This document shows, in pieces, positions 53,824 to 64,000 of a stretch of DNA of 64,000 nucleotides. This DNA is from Rhodopseudomonas sp. BAL398. GTDB lineage: Bacteria > Pseudomonadota > Alphaproteobacteria > Rhizobiales > Xanthobacteraceae. Position numbers and translations under genes: made by a program. The stretch spans positions 4,604,501 through 4,668,500 of the forward strand of contig NZ_CP133111.1 in assembly GCF_033001325.1 (NCBI RefSeq), given 5' to 3'. Position 1 is the stretch's first letter. Each line of letters starts with the position of its first letter. The notes beneath the pieces are model-generated. The model saw nothing but the letters and a program-made list of their open reading frames with translations, was not told the origin of the DNA and did not search any database.

Positions 53824-54333
53824 ATGACCAGCGCCGCCGTTCCGATCGCGGAGCCGATCCGCCGCATCGACGCTATCGACCGCAAGATTCTCACCGTGCT
53901 GCAGCAGGACGCCTCGCTGTCGGTCGCCGAGGTCGGCGAGCGCGTCGGGCTGTCGTCGACGCCGTGCTGGAAGCGGATTCAGCGGCTCGAGGCCGATGGC
54001 ATCATCATGCGCAAGGTGGCGCTGGTCGATCAGAACAAGATCGGCCTCGGCCTGTCGGTGTTCGTCTCGATCGAGAGCGGCGATCACTCCGAATCCTGGC
54101 TGAAGACCTTCGCCGATGCGGTCAGCGCGATGCCCGAAGTGATCGAGTTCTACCGCATGGCCGGCGACGTCGACTACATGCTGCGCGTCGTGGTCGCCGA
54201 CATGAGCGCCTATGACGTGTTCTACAAGAAGCTGATCCGGGCGGTGACGCTGAAGAACGTCACCTCGCGTTTTGCGATGGAAAAGATCAAATCGGTGACG
54301 GCGCTGCCGGTGCCGGCGATGGAAGCCGCGTAG
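53824..54333 (+). CDS. Lrp/AsnC-family transcriptional regulator
   Basis: A 169-residue protein with an N-terminal helix-turn-helix (DRKILTVLQQDASLSVAEVGERVGLSSTPCWKRIQRLEADGII) and a C-terminal RAM/AsnC effector domain (MPEVIEFYRMAGDVDYMLRVVVADMSAYDVFYKKLI). Such regulators form octamers that bind amino acids. No amino acid gene is adjacent, so its regulon is unclear beyond probable autoregulation through the palindromes upstream. Confidence 0.92.
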   Translation: MTSAAVPIAEPIRRIDAIDRKILTVLQQDASLSVAEVGERVGLSSTPCWKRIQRLEADGIIMRKVALVDQNKIGLGLSVFVSIESGDHSESWLKTFADAVSAMPEVIEFYRMAGDVDYMLRVVVADMSAYDVFYKKLIRAVTLKNVTSRFAMEKIKSVTALPVPAMEAA

Positions 54334-54363
54334 CGGCTTGCCGCCGCGTTCCAGGCGGTGGTG

Positions 54364-55254
54364 TCAGCCGCGGTAACGCAACGCGTCGACCAGCACGGCG
54401 AAGGCCGGCGTCGGTTGTCGGCTTGGGTAGTACAGGTGATAGCCGGGAAATGGCGGGCACCAATCGGCCAGCACCCGGATCAGCCGTCCATCGGAGATGT
54501 GCTGGCGCACCAGATCCTCCGGCACATAGGCCAGGCCGAAACCTGCGAGGGCCGCGGTCAAGCCCGGCTTGAGGGCGTTGAACACCAATTGCCCTTCGAC
54601 CCGGACCTTTAACTCGCGGCCGGCCTTCTCGAATTCCCAGGCATAGACGCTGCGAAAGGGCATCAACCGAAGATTGATGCAGATGTGAGCGGTGAGGTCC
54701 TGCGGCCTCTTGGGGCGGTTGCGCTTGGCGAAATAGTTCGGCGAGCCGACCACCGCCATCCGCATGTCAGGCCCGATCCGCAGCGCGATCATGTCCTTGG
54801 CGACCTGTTCGCCGAACCGGACGCCGGCATCGAACCCCTCGGTCACGATGTTGGTCAAGGCATTGTCGATTCCGAGCTCGATCTTGATATCCGGGTGATC
54901 CGGCAGCAATCGCGCCAGCGCCGGCCACAGCACCGTCTCGGCCGCGTGCTCGCCGGTATTGATGCGAATGGTGCCGGCGGGCTTTTCGCGCAGATCGCTG
55001 AGTGCCTTGAGTTCGGCGTCGATTTCGCCGAGCCGCGGCGCCACGGTGCGCAGCAGCCGTTCGCCGGCCTCGGTCGGCGCCACGCTGCGGGTGGTGCGGG
55101 TCAGCAACCGGATGCCGAGCCGGGTTTCGAGTTCGCGGATGGTGTGGCTGAGCGCCGACTGTGAAACGCCGAGCCTGGCGGCGGCGCGGGTGAAACTGCG
55201 CTGCTCGGCGACCGCCACGAAGGCCGCGAGGTCACCGAGATTGGCTCGGTTCAT
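54364..55254 (-). CDS. LysR-family transcriptional regulator
   Basis: A 296-residue regulator with the N-terminal helix-turn-helix (FTRAAARLGVSQSALSHTIRELETRLG, about residues 21-47) and a substrate-binding domain of two alpha/beta lobes. It is divergent from the alcohol dehydrogenase gene, the usual arrangement for a LysR protein and its target. An inverted repeat ATGAA-N5-TTCAT directly upstream of its start is a plausible binding site. Confidence 0.93.
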   Translation of the reverse strand: MNRANLGDLAAFVAVAEQRSFTRAAARLGVSQSALSHTIRELETRLGIRLLTRTTRSVAPTEAGERLLRTVAPRLGEIDAELKALSDLREKPAGTIRINTGEHAAETVLWPALARLLPDHPDIKIELGIDNALTNIVTEGFDAGVRFGEQVAKDMIALRIGPDMRMAVVGSPNYFAKRNRPKRPQDLTAHICINLRLMPFRSVYAWEFEKAGRELKVRVEGQLVFNALKPGLTAALAGFGLAYVPEDLVRQHISDGRLIRVLADWCPPFPGYHLYYPSRQPTPAFAVLVDALRYRG

Positions 55255-55256
55255 TC

Positions 55257-55271
55257 ATGAATATCCTTCAT
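55257..55271. promoter_or_regulatory. LysR-type box
   Basis: ATGAA-TATCC-TTCAT is a 15-bp inverted repeat (T-N11-A type) starting 3 bp upstream of the LysR start, with a further TTCAT half-site at 55275-55279. Its location fits autoregulation and control of the divergent dehydrogenase. Confidence 0.5.
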
Positions 55272-55441
55272 AGGTTCATGCCGATTATATCCTCTAATCG
55301 CAAAGAGAAAAGCGGCTTAGATGCTGGATACGTCGCCCGCGAAGATCACCGTGCAAGGCGATCGCTATCCGAAACAGCTTGAAGGGATGACGGCGGTTAA
55401 GCCCGCGTCGGACCTCACCAAGACCACTCAGAAAGACCACG

Positions 55442-56491
55442 ATGATTCACGTCAAAGCCTACGCCGCGGAGTCGGCGTCCTCGCCGATCGCGCCATTCAG
55501 CTTCGAGCGGCGCGAGCCGGGCCCGCACGATGTCCAGATCGAAATTCTGTATTGCGGCGTCTGCCATTCCGATCTGCACCAGGCCCGTAACGACTGGAGC
55601 AATTCGCTCTACCCGATGGTGCCCGGCCATGAGATCGTCGGCCGGGTCGAGGCGGTCGGCGCGCATGTCAAAAAACTGAAGGTCGGCGATATCGCCGGGG
55701 TCGGCTGCATGGTGGATTCCTGCCGGCATTGCGCGCCGTGCGACGCCGGCCTCGAGCAATATTGCGTCGAGGGTCCGACCGTCACCTATAACGGCCATGA
55801 GCGCGGCTCCGCCCGGCTGACCCAGGGTGGCTACTCCGAGCAGATCGTCGTAGAGGAGCGCTTCGTCGTCAAAGTGCCGGCGCAGATGGATCTGAAGGCG
55901 GTGGCGCCGCTGCTGTGCGCCGGCATCACCACCTGGTCGCCGCTGCGGCACTGGAAGGTCGGCAAAGGCCAGAAGGTCGGCGTCATCGGGCTCGGCGGCC
56001 TCGGCCATATGGGGGTCAAATTCGCCAAGGCGCTCGGTGCCCATGTGGTGATGATCACCACCTCACCGGAAAAGGGCAAGGACGCGCTGCGGCTCGGCGC
56101 CGACGAGGTGCTGGTCTCGAAGGACGCCGACGCAATGGCGAAAGCCAAGGGATCGTTCGATTTCCTGCTCAACACCATCCCGGTCGGCCATGATACCAAC
56201 CCCTATCTGGCGTTGCTCAGGCTCGACGGCGCCATGGTTCTGGTCGGCGCGTTGACGCCGCTCGATCCGGTGGTCGGCGGCAATCTGATTCTTGGCCGCC
56301 GAAGCCTAGCGGGCTCGGCGATCGGCGGCATGCCGGAGACCCAGGAGATGATCGATTTCTGCGCCGAGCACGGCATCGTCAGCGACGTCGAAATGATCCG
56401 GATCCAGGATATCAACGAGGCCTATGAGCGCCTGCTGAAGAACGATGTGCGCTACCGCTTCGTCATCGACATGGCATCGCTGAAGGATTGA
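55442..56491 (+). CDS. Zinc-dependent NADP alcohol dehydrogenase (YahK/cinnamyl-alcohol-dehydrogenase type)
   Basis: This 349-residue medium-chain dehydrogenase has the catalytic zinc ligands in GVCHSDLHQ and PGHEIVG, the structural zinc cysteines in CRHCAPCDAGLEQYC, and the cofactor loop GVIGLGGLGHMGVKFAKALG. It belongs to the broad-substrate aldehyde reductase subgroup (YahK, yeast ADH6/7) that reduces aldehydes with NADPH. A 40-codon leader frame precedes it but has no clear ribosome-binding site. Confidence 0.92.
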   Translation: MIHVKAYAAESASSPIAPFSFERREPGPHDVQIEILYCGVCHSDLHQARNDWSNSLYPMVPGHEIVGRVEAVGAHVKKLKVGDIAGVGCMVDSCRHCAPCDAGLEQYCVEGPTVTYNGHERGSARLTQGGYSEQIVVEERFVVKVPAQMDLKAVAPLLCAGITTWSPLRHWKVGKGQKVGVIGLGGLGHMGVKFAKALGAHVVMITTSPEKGKDALRLGADEVLVSKDADAMAKAKGSFDFLLNTIPVGHDTNPYLALLRLDGAMVLVGALTPLDPVVGGNLILGRRSLAGSAIGGMPETQEMIDFCAEHGIVSDVEMIRIQDINEAYERLLKNDVRYRFVIDMASLKD

Positions 56492-56501
56492 CCTGAAACA
56501 C

Positions 56502-56531
56502 GTGATCGGCGGCAACGAAGCCGCCGGTCAC
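56502..56531. terminator. Bidirectional hairpin between convergent adh and gyrB
   Basis: GTGATCGGCGGC-AACGAA-GCCGCCGGTCAC forms a 12-bp stem (one G-T pair) with a 6-base loop, placed between the stops of two convergent genes. A clear T tract is missing on both sides, so it may act with Rho or only protect the 3' ends. Confidence 0.65.
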
Positions 56532-56543
56532 ACATCCACTTGG

Positions 56544-59301
<2,758 letters not shown>

Positions 59302-60069
59302 TCACAGCGACAAATCGAGCATGCGACCTTCGAACACGCGGTCGCGCGAGCCTTCGAGGTGGCTGCGCATCAATGCGCGGGCGCGTTCGACATCGCGGGC
59401 GCGGATCGCTTCGAAGATGCCGCCGTGCTCGGCGAAGACGTTCTCCAGCCTGCTCTGCGCCCCGGAGACCGAATTGCCGTGGAATTTCATGCCCACATGG
59501 ATGTGGTCCTTCAGCGCGGTCATCGACGAGACGTAGTAGTGATTGTTGGTCGCCTGTGCGATCGCCAGGTGAAAGGCAAAATCCGCGTCTTCACGATGCA
59601 GCCGGGCGACGGTGGCATCGCGCATGAGGTCGAGCGCGGCGGCGATCTCGTCGAGCGCCTGGGCGTTCCAGCGCAACGCCGCCCAATAAGCGTGATCGGG
59701 TTCGATCGTCAGGCGGAAATCGTAGCAGCGCTGGATGTCGGCGATGGTTTCGACGGGGGCAAAGCCGATGGCGGGCTGGCTGGTGCCAAGATCGGGACGC
59801 GCGACCACGAAGCTGCCGGCGCCGCGCCGTGAATAGATCAGCCGTTCTTCCCTGAGTTGCCGCAACGCTTCGCGCACGATCGGGCGCGAAACCAGATAGG
59901 TCTCGGCGAGCTCGTGCTCGCCCGGCAGCTTCTGCTCCGGTCGCAACTGGCCCGCGGCAATCTGCGCCCGAAGCGCCTGAAATACGTTCTGCGCTAGTGG
60001 GCTGCGCCCGGCCGGCGACCGGTTTGGCCGCACATTCTCATGGTCCGTCGTGTCGATCGTGTCGTTCAA
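59302..60069 (-). CDS. GntR-family regulator with FCD domain (FadR subfamily)
   Basis: A 255-residue regulator with an N-terminal winged helix (LPGEHELAETYLVSRPIVREALRQLREERLIYSRRGAGSFV) and a C-terminal all-helical FCD ligand domain. Metal-binding residues are suggested by DFAFHLAIAQATNNHY and EHGGIFEAI. Such regulators respond to carboxylates or sugar acids. It is divergent from the dehydrogenase-aldolase-transporter operon, with TTGTA-AAA-TACAA just upstream of its start. Confidence 0.93.
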   Translation of the reverse strand: MNDTIDTTDHENVRPNRSPAGRSPLAQNVFQALRAQIAAGQLRPEQKLPGEHELAETYLVSRPIVREALRQLREERLIYSRRGAGSFVVARPDLGTSQPAIGFAPVETIADIQRCYDFRLTIEPDHAYWAALRWNAQALDEIAAALDLMRDATVARLHREDADFAFHLAIAQATNNHYYVSSMTALKDHIHVGMKFHGNSVSGAQSRLENVFAEHGGIFEAIRARDVERARALMRSHLEGSRDRVFEGRMLDLSL

Positions 60070-60114
60070 CGCCTGCTCCTAAGCTTCGGTGCAGCCTAGC
60101 GCAGACTTGTAAAG

Positions 60115-60127
60115 TTGTAAAATACAA
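60115..60127. promoter_or_regulatory. GntR/FCD operator
   Basis: TTGTA-AAA-TACAA is a perfect inverted repeat in the divergent promoter region, with another TTGTA directly to its left. The form and position fit a FadR-subfamily binding site. Confidence 0.65.
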
Positions 60128-60179
60128 ATCCGGTAAATTAGCGTGCGATGCGGAAATAAGTTACATGTTTGACAAATGA

Positions 60180-60208
60180 TTGACATGTTGTTCCTGGCCG
60201 CCTATGCA
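60180..60208 (+). promoter_or_regulatory. Promoter of the dehydrogenase-aldolase operon
   Basis: TTGACA (60180-60185), 17 bp, TATGCA (60203-60208). A further TTGACA lies at 60169-60174. Predicted transcription start is near 60215. Confidence 0.5.
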
Positions 60209-60555
60209 CCTGCGCCATAATCCAAGGCGGCTTGAATCCGCCGGACGAGGCGGGCGGACATGAGCGTCAGGAACGAGTTCGGAGTCGAAGGCGAGCGGTT
60301 GGCGCGTCTTCGTGGCGTCGCCGCCGACCTGACCGGCGCGCCCCACCCCGCCATCCGCCTTCGGTCCAATCCATGCGCGGCATCGCTCCGGTGCCCCAGC
60401 TCGCGTCGCGCAACGACCGGCGCAAACGCCGTTCGATGCTCCGGCGCAGCCTTACGCCAAGCCCGACCCGCAGCTCGCAACCGCAGCCCGGTGATGAAAG
60501 CGATCGCCGATGCGGCGAAACCGACTGTGGCCCGTCTCCAAATCAGGAATTGATA

Positions 60556-61689
60556 ATGACCGCACCGCTGTCGCAACCGATCGATCTCGTCCGTCCGCCG
60601 CAGATTCTGTTTGGGTCCGGCGTGGCCGCGCGGGTCGGCAGCTGGATCAGCCGGCGTAACCTGACCAAGGCGTTCGTCGTCGCCGATACGTTCAATGCGA
60701 CGCGGGTCGAGGTTCTGAACCTCACCTGCGAAACGATCGTCTTCGATGCGTTCCGGCCCGAACCCGACGCGGCCGATCTCGAAAGGCTGCTGGCGGCCGT
60801 CGAGAGCGCGAAGCCCGATCTCATTATCGGCTTCGGCGGCGGCAGCGCCATGGACCTCGCCAAGCTCGCCGCGGTCCTGCCCGGCAGCGGTCAGCACTTC
60901 ATGGATGTTGTCGGGCCGGACAAGGTGAGCGGCCGCGCCCGCGCGCTGATCCAGGTTCCGACCACCGCCGGCACCGGCAGCGAGGCCGGGACGCGCGCGC
61001 TCGTCACAGATCCGAAGACGCTGGCCAAGCTCGCGGTGCAGAGCGACCACATGTTGGCCGATCTCGCCGCCGTCGATCCGGATCTGACGCTCACAGTGCC
61101 GCGCGCGATCACGGTCGCGACCGGGGTCGACGCGCTGGCGCATTGCGTCGAAGCCTACACCAACAAGAAGGCGCATCCGACCATCGATCTCTACGCCCTG
61201 GAAGGCATTCGCCTGGTCGGCCGCTGGCTGCCGCGCGCGGCCGAAAATGGCGCTGATCGCGACGCCCGCGCCGGCATGGCGCTGGCGTCGCTCTATGGCG
61301 GCATCTGTCTCGGGCCGGTGAATACCGCGGGCGGCCACGCGGTCGCCTATCCGCTCGGCTCGCGTCATCATATTCCGCACGGCGCAGCCAATGCGCTGAT
61401 CTTCCCGCATGTGCTGGCCTTCAACGCGCCCGCGGTTGCTGAACGCACCGCGACCATCCTGGCCGCGCTTGGCCTCGAATCGAAATCCGATCCCGCCAGC
61501 GTGTTCGCCGCTGCGCACCAATGGTGCGTCGATCTGGGCTGCGAGATGCGCCTGTCCGCAATGGGCGTTCCGGCCGACGATCTGCCGATCATGGCCGACG
61601 AGGCCCACGCCATCCGCCGCCTGCTCGACAACAACCCGCGCGATCTCACCCGCGACGACATTCTCGCCATCTACCTCGCCGCCGCCTAA
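60556..61689 (+). CDS. Iron-containing alcohol dehydrogenase
   Basis: From ATG 60556 the product has 377 residues of the Fe-ADH family. The nucleotide loop is IIGFGGGSAMDLAKLAAVLPG, the conserved TTAGTGSEA follows, and metal ligands are in TGVDALAHCVEAYT, GGHAVAYPLG and RHHIPHG. Family members oxidise alcohols or 2-hydroxyacids with NAD(P). First gene of the operon; the aldolase starts 18 bp after its stop. Its likely role is oxidising or reducing a hydroxyacid or aldehyde linked to the aldolase step. Confidence 0.9.
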   Translation: MTAPLSQPIDLVRPPQILFGSGVAARVGSWISRRNLTKAFVVADTFNATRVEVLNLTCETIVFDAFRPEPDAADLERLLAAVESAKPDLIIGFGGGSAMDLAKLAAVLPGSGQHFMDVVGPDKVSGRARALIQVPTTAGTGSEAGTRALVTDPKTLAKLAVQSDHMLADLAAVDPDLTLTVPRAITVATGVDALAHCVEAYTNKKAHPTIDLYALEGIRLVGRWLPRAAENGADRDARAGMALASLYGGICLGPVNTAGGHAVAYPLGSRHHIPHGAANALIFPHVLAFNAPAVAERTATILAALGLESKSDPASVFAAAHQWCVDLGCEMRLSAMGVPADDLPIMADEAHAIRRLLDNNPRDLTRDDILAIYLAAA

Positions 61690-61707
61690 CGCCAGGAAAG
61701 AAGAACC

Positions 61708-62598
61708 ATGACCAAGATCTTTGGACCATTCGTCGCCATCGTCACCCCGTTCGACGCCAACGAGGCAATCGACGAGGCCGCGCTGCGGCGCCAGGTCGAT
61801 CGCCAGGCGAAAGCCGGCAACGGCGTGTTCTGCGCCGGCACCAATGGCGAGTTCTACGCTCTGTCGTTCCAGGAAAAACTGCGCGTCGCCGAAATCTGCG
61901 CCGAGGCCGCGGCTGGGCGCGTGCCGGTTCTCGCCCATATCGGCGAAATCTCGACTCACGAAACCATCGCGCTCGGCAAGCTGATCGAGAAGCTCGACAT
62001 CAAGGCGATGTCGGCGATTACGCCATCCTTCATCGCCTGTTCGCAGGCCGAATTGGTCAATCACTATCGCCGCGTCGCCGACGCGATGTCGAAGCCGGTC
62101 TATCTTTACAACATCCCGGCCCGCACCGGGAACACGATCCAGCCGGAGACGGCGCGCATCCTCGCCGATCATCCCAACATCATCGGCATCAAGGACAGCG
62201 CAGGCTCGCAGGAAAGCCTCGACGCCTTTCTGGCCATCGCCAAGGAACGCCAGGATTTCGACGTTCTGGTCGGCGCCGATTCTCTGGTCTTGCACGGCCT
62301 GCAGAACGGCGCGGCCGGCTGCATCTCCGGCCTCGGCAACATCTCGCCGGTCACGCTCAACGCGATTCACGCATCGTTCGTCGCCGGCGATGCCGCCGCG
62401 GCAACCAAGCATCAGGACCACTATTCGGCACTGCGCAAAGAGCTCTACGCCCACGGCTTTCCGCCGGCGATGGTGAAGCGCGCGCTGCGCGTTGCGATGC
62501 CCGAGGTCGGCGCGAGCCGCGCGCCGGTGCTGATTTCGGACGAGGTCAACGCCAAGGTGAGCGAGATCTCGAAGCGCTTCGCCGAAGCGATCAACTGA
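61708..62598 (+). CDS. DHDPS/N-acetylneuraminate lyase-family aldolase
   Basis: This 296-residue class I aldolase has the (beta/alpha)8 fold with the pyruvate-binding GTNGEFYALS loop, the catalytic Tyr in YNIPARTGN and the Schiff-base Lys in IIGIKDSAGS. The family includes dihydrodipicolinate synthase, N-acetylneuraminate lyase, keto-deoxy-gluconate aldolases and hydratase-aldolases. The operon context (GntR, dehydrogenase, anion transporter) points to a sugar-acid or 2-oxoacid catabolic enzyme rather than lysine synthesis. The substrate cannot be read from sequence alone. Confidence 0.9.
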   Translation: MTKIFGPFVAIVTPFDANEAIDEAALRRQVDRQAKAGNGVFCAGTNGEFYALSFQEKLRVAEICAEAAAGRVPVLAHIGEISTHETIALGKLIEKLDIKAMSAITPSFIACSQAELVNHYRRVADAMSKPVYLYNIPARTGNTIQPETARILADHPNIIGIKDSAGSQESLDAFLAIAKERQDFDVLVGADSLVLHGLQNGAAGCISGLGNISPVTLNAIHASFVAGDAAAATKHQDHYSALRKELYAHGFPPAMVKRALRVAMPEVGASRAPVLISDEVNAKVSEISKRFAEAIN

Positions 62599-62631
62599 TC
62601 GCCGACAACAAGAAAGCCAGGGGATGAAAGC

Positions 62632-63939
62632 ATGAGTGTTGCAGCAGGGTTAGTATCGGCCGCCGAAGCGAAAGCGACAAAAGTCCGCTGGATCGTCGCC
62701 GGATTGATGTGGTCGGCGATCGCGATCAACTATATCGACCGGACGGTGCTGTCGGTGGCAGCACCGCATCTGAGTAAGGAATTGTCGATTCCGGCCGATC
62801 AGATGGGCTTCATTCTCTCCGCCTTCTTCTGGTCCTACGCCCTGCTGCAAATTCCCGCCGGTCTGCTGGCGGATCGCTTCGGGCAGAAGCGCGGCCTCGG
62901 CGCTTCGGTCGGTCTGTGGTCCTTCGCCACCGCCGCGACCGGGCTCGCCACCGGCTTCTATTCGCTGTTCGCCATGCGCCTCGGCCTCGGCGTCGGCGAG
63001 GCCGGCGCCTATCCGAGCAATGCCGGCATCGCGTCGAAATGGTTTCCCGACCGCGAGCGCGCGACGATTTCCGGCCTGTTCGACAGCGCCTCGAAATTCG
63101 GCGGCGCGGTCGCGATGCCGCTTATCGTCTGGCTGATGGCGATGGTCGGCTGGCGCATGACCTTCGTGGTGATCGGGGCGGTCGGCATCGTCTGGACGCT
63201 GATCTGGTGGCTGTTCTTCACGGAGACGCCTGAAAAACACCCGATGATGAACAAGGCCGAGCTCGATTACATTCGCGGCGGCCAGGCGATGAAGCACGGC
63301 GAGGACGACAGCATTTCGATGCGGTGGTACGAGCTTCTGCGCTATCGCAATGTCTGGGCGATGTGCCTCGGCTTCTTCACGATCAACTACATCTCATATT
63401 TCTTCATCACCTGGCTGCCGACCTATCTGGTCAGGGAGAAGGGGATGGGGATGATCCAGATGGGCTTCATCGCGGCACTGCCGTTGTTGGCCGGGCTCGT
63501 CGCGGAAATCATCGCCGGCATGGCGTCGGATCGGATCGTGCGCTCCAAACGCCTGTCGCTGACGGCGACGCGCAAGCTGTTCCTGATCGGTGGCCTGACC
63601 ATGGCGCTGTGCATCGGGCTCGCGGCGATCGCCGAGAGCGTGGCACTCACCGTCGCTCTGCTGTGCGTCGCCAAGGCCGGCACGACGATCGCCGCCTCGC
63701 AGGTGTGGGCGCTGCCGGGCGACGTCGCGCCGAAAAACATGACCAGCGTGCTCGCGGGCCTGCAAAACATGGTGTCGAATTTCGGCGGCGTGGTGGGACC
63801 GATCGTGACGGGCTTCATCGTCGTCAAGACCGGATCGTTCAACGCGGCGCTGCTGTTCTCGGCGGGGGTCGGACTGCTCGGCATCCTCAACTACGCCTTT
63901 CTGCTCGGCAAGGTTAAGCCGATCGTGGCGCGCGCATGA
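62632..63939 (+). CDS. MFS transporter, anion:cation symporter (ACS) family
   Basis: This 435-residue membrane protein has twelve predicted helices with INYIDRTVLSVAAPHLSKEL, the MFS loop GLLADRFGQKRG, and GEAGAYPSNAGIASKWFPDRERATISG, all typical of the ACS family (hexuronate, galactonate, phthalate transporters). It probably imports the organic acid degraded by the neighbouring enzymes. It starts 33 bp after the aldolase gene. Confidence 0.92.
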   Translation: MSVAAGLVSAAEAKATKVRWIVAGLMWSAIAINYIDRTVLSVAAPHLSKELSIPADQMGFILSAFFWSYALLQIPAGLLADRFGQKRGLGASVGLWSFATAATGLATGFYSLFAMRLGLGVGEAGAYPSNAGIASKWFPDRERATISGLFDSASKFGGAVAMPLIVWLMAMVGWRMTFVVIGAVGIVWTLIWWLFFTETPEKHPMMNKAELDYIRGGQAMKHGEDDSISMRWYELLRYRNVWAMCLGFFTINYISYFFITWLPTYLVREKGMGMIQMGFIAALPLLAGLVAEIIAGMASDRIVRSKRLSLTATRKLFLIGGLTMALCIGLAAIAESVALTVALLCVAKAGTTIAASQVWALPGDVAPKNMTSVLAGLQNMVSNFGGVVGPIVTGFIVVKTGSFNAALLFSAGVGLLGILNYAFLLGKVKPIVARA

Positions 63940-63965
63940 CCGACAGCGAACACAAGGGACAGATC

Positions 63966-64000
63966 ATGGCATTCACCGTCGTCAGCCTCGGCGGGCCGGT
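63966..64000 (+). CDS. Start of next operon gene (cut by window edge)
   Basis: An AAGGGA site precedes ATG 63966, followed by eleven codons (MAFTVVSLGGP) to the window end. It lies 26 bp after the transporter, so it belongs to the operon. Too short to name; a dehydrogenase or hydrolase of the same pathway would be typical. Confidence 0.6.
   Translation, partial: MAFTVVSLGGP

Larger units (their letters stand above)
60070..60555. other. Divergent control region between GntR gene and catabolic operon
   Basis: The left part holds the operator (60115-60127) and promoter (60180-60208). The right part (about 60215-60555) would be a long 5' leader of about 340 bases. A 97-codon frame at 60260-60553 ends just before the dehydrogenase start but is Arg-rich without a family, so I do not call it. 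Confidence 0.5.

Noticed and set aside
60260-60553. 97-codon frame ending just before the Fe-alcohol dehydrogenase
   Set aside because: Arg/Ala-rich with no family or ribosome-binding site; better read as 5' leader.
60202-62454. 750-codon open frame on the minus strand
   Set aside because: Antisense shadow of the iron alcohol dehydrogenase and aldolase genes, with no family signature.

Overview
The window comes from the chromosome of a high-GC alphaproteobacterium of the Rhodopseudomonas/Bradyrhizobium group (Nitrobacteraceae). The evidence is a complete ccoNOQP-ccoGHIS cluster behind a perfect FixK/FNR-type box, alphaproteobacterial forms of Ku, ArgG, RsmB, PurH and GyrB, and several classes of intergenic palindromic repeats of the kind seen across that group. 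This assignment comes from family knowledge; no database was searched. I saw no rRNA, tRNA or CRISPR.

Region 1 (1-3.3 kb, minus strand) is the end of an integrated element: a SIR2-domain gene cut by the window edge, a RelE/HigB-like toxin with its XRE antitoxin, a secreted nuclease-like protein and a tyrosine integrase. The element sits inside radC, whose C-terminus is lost in the middle of its JAMM metal motif. Region 2 (3.9-19.8 kb) is mostly chromosomal backbone: a small conserved ORF divergent from ku, a ~900-bp gene-free stretch with a strong promoter and a possible structured RNA, map, a CPA1-type antiporter, mepA, a PAS-GGDEF-EAL protein, a YiiX-like papain-fold protein, a Tat-exported amine oxidase, a PAP2 phosphatase-GT39 fusion, and argG.

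Region 3 (19.8-23.8 kb) is an accessory two-gene operon. It encodes a P-loop ATPase with a winged helix, followed 4 bp later by a second P-loop ATPase that carries a freshly amplified 40-residue TPR array. The operon lies behind an AT-rich promoter with an inverted repeat. It is my best candidate for an undescribed sensing or defence system. Region 4 (23.9-28.4 kb) returns to the backbone: a membrane-anchored nuclease, an SdhAF4-like protein, rsmB and a heparinase-family protein.

Region 5 (28.6-33.4 kb, minus strand) is an accessory metabolic operon inserted between the heparinase gene and purH. It holds an XRE-cupin regulator, an MHS-family transporter, an isonitrile-hydratase-like DJ-1 protein, RidA, a MOSC protein and an overlapping FMN/2Fe-2S reductase. 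The set suggests uptake and reductive detoxification or catabolism of a small N-containing compound. Region 6 (33.6-44.8 kb) has purH, an MFS exporter, ggt, two SDRs, a GIY-YIG protein, a DUF2239 protein, a DsbA/HCCA-isomerase protein, panE and a sensorless histidine kinase.

Region 7 (45-53 kb) is the cbb3 oxidase structural and assembly cluster for microaerobic respiration. Region 8 (53-59 kb) holds two small hypotheticals, an Lrp regulator, a LysR regulator divergent from a zinc alcohol dehydrogenase, and gyrB. Region 9 (59.3-64 kb) is a GntR-controlled catabolic operon (Fe-alcohol dehydrogenase, DHDPS/NAL-type aldolase, ACS-family transporter, cut-off next gene). It stands directly upstream of gyrB, where recF would be expected.
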